Source of the DNA: Algicola sp.
Lineage (GTDB): Bacteria; Bacteroidota; Bacteroidia; Flavobacteriales; Flavobacteriaceae
Reading direction: 5' to 3'
Assembly: GCA_018222835.1 (NCBI GenBank)
Contig: JAAEZN010000025.1
Coordinates: 1-36,532, forward strand
Length of the DNA: 36,532 bases
The position numbers and the translations under genes are program-made. Below, piece after piece: positions 35,055 through 36,532 of this stretch. The notes beneath the pieces are model-generated. The model ran no database searches, had not been told where the DNA came from, and saw only the letters and a program-made list of their open reading frames with translations. Every line of letters begins with the position of its first letter. The stretch's first letter is position 1.

Positions 35055-35069
35055 GTATTCCTTTGGAAT

Positions 35070-35711
35070 TTAATATCTCTTCTTCCTACTTCTCTGGCTT
35101 TTCTTACCTCTGTTATTGTTGGATCTAGCTGGTTTATTTTTAAGAAACTGACCACTCTCGGTTAAACTCTCGTCTCTTTTGGCCAAGTCGATTTTTCCAT
35201 CACTTAACTCTTTTAGGTGGTTGAATATCGCTGTATCTTCCACTGTATCCTTGTTCCAGACCAGGTAACATTTTTTCATATGGTTGGCGATGGCATACTC
35301 CAGACCAGACCTCATATCTCCTTCTTCCCATTTTACGGCCACATCTATCATTCTTTTGATATTGTTGCCATAAAAACGGTATTTAGGGTGGTTTTGAGGG
35401 TAATCCAATGGTTCTGGACGCTGCTGTAGCATTTCCTTTGAAGTAATGGGAAATGGCGAATCTACATCCAGTTTAAAATCAGCCATAATGAACAACTGAT
35501 CCCATAGTTTATGCTGAAAATCAGGAACGTCCCTTAAGTGGGGCTGAAGATTTCCCATTACGCTGATAATGGACTTGGCCACCTTGTTACGCTCTTCGCG
35601 ATCCTCTATGGCAACCGCATGATCCACCATTTTTTGAAAATGACGACCATACTCTGGGATAAAAAGTCTTGGACGTTCTGTATTATATTCTAGGTTATAT
35701 ACTTCGCTCAA
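35070..35711 (-). CDS. DUF4290 domain protein, murA operon partner
   Basis: The 213-aa protein is of the DUF4290 family, typical of Bacteroidota and often found immediately upstream of murA. It is predicted to be cytosolic and helical, with YNLEYNTERPRLFIPEYGRH at the start (about residues 5-24). The last 20 residues are very basic (KKSQRSRKKRY), suggesting nucleic acid or membrane contact. Function is unknown; the link with murA is by position only. The start is TTG (35709-35711): no upstream ATG is in frame and the first internal ATG (residue 28) would cut off the conserved N-terminus. Confidence 0.87.
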   Translation of the reverse strand: MSEVYNLEYNTERPRLFIPEYGRHFQKMVDHAVAIEDREERNKVAKSIISVMGNLQPHLRDVPDFQHKLWDQLFIMADFKLDVDSPFPITSKEMLQQRPEPLDYPQNHPKYRFYGNNIKRMIDVAVKWEEGDMRSGLEYAIANHMKKCYLVWNKDTVEDTAIFNHLKELSDGKIDLAKRDESLTESGQFLKNKPARSNNNRGKKSQRSRKKRY

Positions 35712-35792
35712 ATTAATATGTTTAGAAGTTTAAATTAGGAAAGTCAATCCGATAACGCCTGCAAAATAATAAAATTATGGCAAACAAAGGGT

Positions 35793-36080
35793 TTACAGGG
35801 AAATTACACCTTCTACTACCGAAACTTCCTTGTACTTTTCTATTACTGCATCGGGATCTTCCATTTGTACCATAATGGATATGCTGGTATAAGTTCCCTT
35901 TTTCGATTTTTTCGATTCGATTACAGCACCGGTGTTATCAAAAATCTTATGTACTTGAGATATGCGCCCCTCATCTGTGGGCACTATAAATTTATATAGG
36001 TAATTGGACGGCCAATCTGTGTTTTCGAGCAATTTTTCCCTTAACCTATTATAAAACTCTTCTGTATCGTTCTTGTCCAT
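35793..36080 (-). CDS. DUF493 (YbeD-like) family protein
   Basis: The 95-aa cytosolic protein fits the DUF493/YbeD fold, a small ACT-like ferredoxin-fold domain, with KFIVPTDEGRISQVHKIF and the characteristic SISIMVQMEDPDAVIEKYKE. The function of this family is not established; a regulatory or ligand-binding role is possible. The start is ATG 36080. A TATATTTG -7 box at 36095-36102 lies just upstream, so it is transcribed separately from the DUF4290-murA unit, with 81 nt between them. Confidence 0.83.
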   Translation of the reverse strand: MDKNDTEEFYNRLREKLLENTDWPSNYLYKFIVPTDEGRISQVHKIFDNTGAVIESKKSKKGTYTSISIMVQMEDPDAVIEKYKEVSVVEGVISL

Positions 36081-36094
36081 GCCTAATTTTTCTA

Positions 36095-36102
36095 CAAATA
36101 TA
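36095..36102 (-). promoter_or_regulatory. -7 box of the DUF493 gene
   Basis: The minus strand reads TATATTTG, a perfect TAnnTTTG, 14 nt before the ATG at 36080. No -33 box is clear. Confidence 0.45.
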
Positions 36103-36168
36103 TGGCTTAGCCTTCAATTTTTTTTCCTTAAGGCTATTTCATTACTTTGCACCATTAATTCAAGGTCT

Positions 36169-36532
36169 TTGGGAAATAGCAAAGTAGTTATTACAGGAGC
36201 CCCCGGAACGGGAAAAACATCCATAGTAAACGGATTGGAAAGCAAAGGTTTTCATTGCTTTCATGAAATTATTAGGGATATGACCTCCAAGGCAAAACTG
36301 GAAGGGCAGTGTGAAGAACACATCTCCAACCCCTTGGTTTTTGTGGAAGATGCCATGCAGTTCAACAAAGATTTGCTCAAAGGCCGTACGGAGCACTATA
36401 AACAATCGTTGACCACCGATGTCCCTATAAGCTTTTTTGATCGCGGTATTCCCGACGTATTGGCCTACATGGATTTTTTTGGGCAGGATTACGACGAGTT
36501 CTTTATTTCGCATTGCGAAAAACACAGGTACG
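36169..36532 (+). CDS. AAA/P-loop ATPase, truncated by window end
   Basis: An open frame runs from TTG 36169 to the end of the window (121 codons). It has a Walker A motif TGAPGTGKTS at residues about 9-18, then HEIIRDMTSKAKLEG and DRGIPDVLAYMDF, which resemble the AAA_28 / thymidylate-kinase-like P-loop family of small nucleotide-binding proteins. No ATG is available upstream in frame, so TTG is the probable start. The role is not known. It is divergent from the DUF493 gene, with 88 nt between them. The minus-strand ORF at 36160-36525 is a shadow of this gene. Confidence 0.8.
   Translation, partial: MGNSKVVITGAPGTGKTSIVNGLESKGFHCFHEIIRDMTSKAKLEGQCEEHISNPLVFVEDAMQFNKDLLKGRTEHYKQSLTTDVPISFFDRGIPDVLAYMDFFGQDYDEFFISHCEKHRY

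Noticed and set aside
1..36532. CRISPR array, prophage, integron or rRNA operon
   Set aside because: No regularly spaced repeats, phage or integrase genes, or rRNA sequence could be found.

Overview
The window looks like a chromosomal segment from a member of the Flavobacteriaceae (phylum Bacteroidota), probably a marine genus. This is inferred from several things together: AT-rich DNA, repeated TAnnTTTG promoter -7 boxes, a fused CcsB-CcsA cytochrome c biogenesis protein, a DUF4290 gene next to murA, BshB1-type bacillithiol chemistry, and many proteins best matched by flavobacterial families. There is no rRNA, prophage, plasmid function or CRISPR array. One tRNA gene (tRNA-His) is present.

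Region by region. Positions 1-4534 (minus) hold one very large exported protein of unknown function. It is cut by an in-frame TGA at 2729-2731, and its reading frame stays open on the far side to the window edge. Upstream of it is a 21-bp-spaced direct repeat resembling a LytTR operator, then tRNA-His with its own promoter and terminator. A TPR histidine kinase (plus, TTG start) follows. It abuts a minus-strand group of a MATE exporter, a trans-sulfuration enzyme and bshB1. Next are an M14 peptidase lipoprotein (plus), ccsBA (minus), the overlapping DUF2520-kdsC-maf operon (plus), and a translationally coupled U32 peptidase/ferredoxin pair (minus). A lipoprotein of unknown function follows on the plus strand.

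The next plus-strand group is a large PIG-L deacetylase, an unlisted 33-aa membrane peptide and a sodium:solute symporter. It converges through a bidirectional terminator on a DUF2911 protein. Then comes a three-gene operon SRPBCC-SDR-photolyase, an exported M20 peptidase, a 128-bp inverted-repeat element, pirin and an alpha/beta hydrolase. A LytS-type TPR kinase converges on murA-DUF4290. A DUF493 gene and a divergent, truncated AAA ATPase close the window.

Shared themes. Thiol metabolism: cystathionine processing beside BshB1. Envelope biogenesis: KdsC and MurA, the latter with Asp in place of the fosfomycin-target Cys. Substrate deacetylation plus uptake: PIG-L, micro-peptide and SSS. Light response: photolyase operon containing an SDR without its catalytic Tyr. 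Signalling: two TPR sensor kinases, neither beside a response regulator. Gene packing is extreme: four of five convergent gene pairs have stop codons 0-1 nt apart.

The best candidates for something undescribed are the 33-aa putative symporter subunit, the interrupted giant secreted protein with its LytTR-like repeat, the Tyr-less SDR in the photolyase operon, and the palindromic element.
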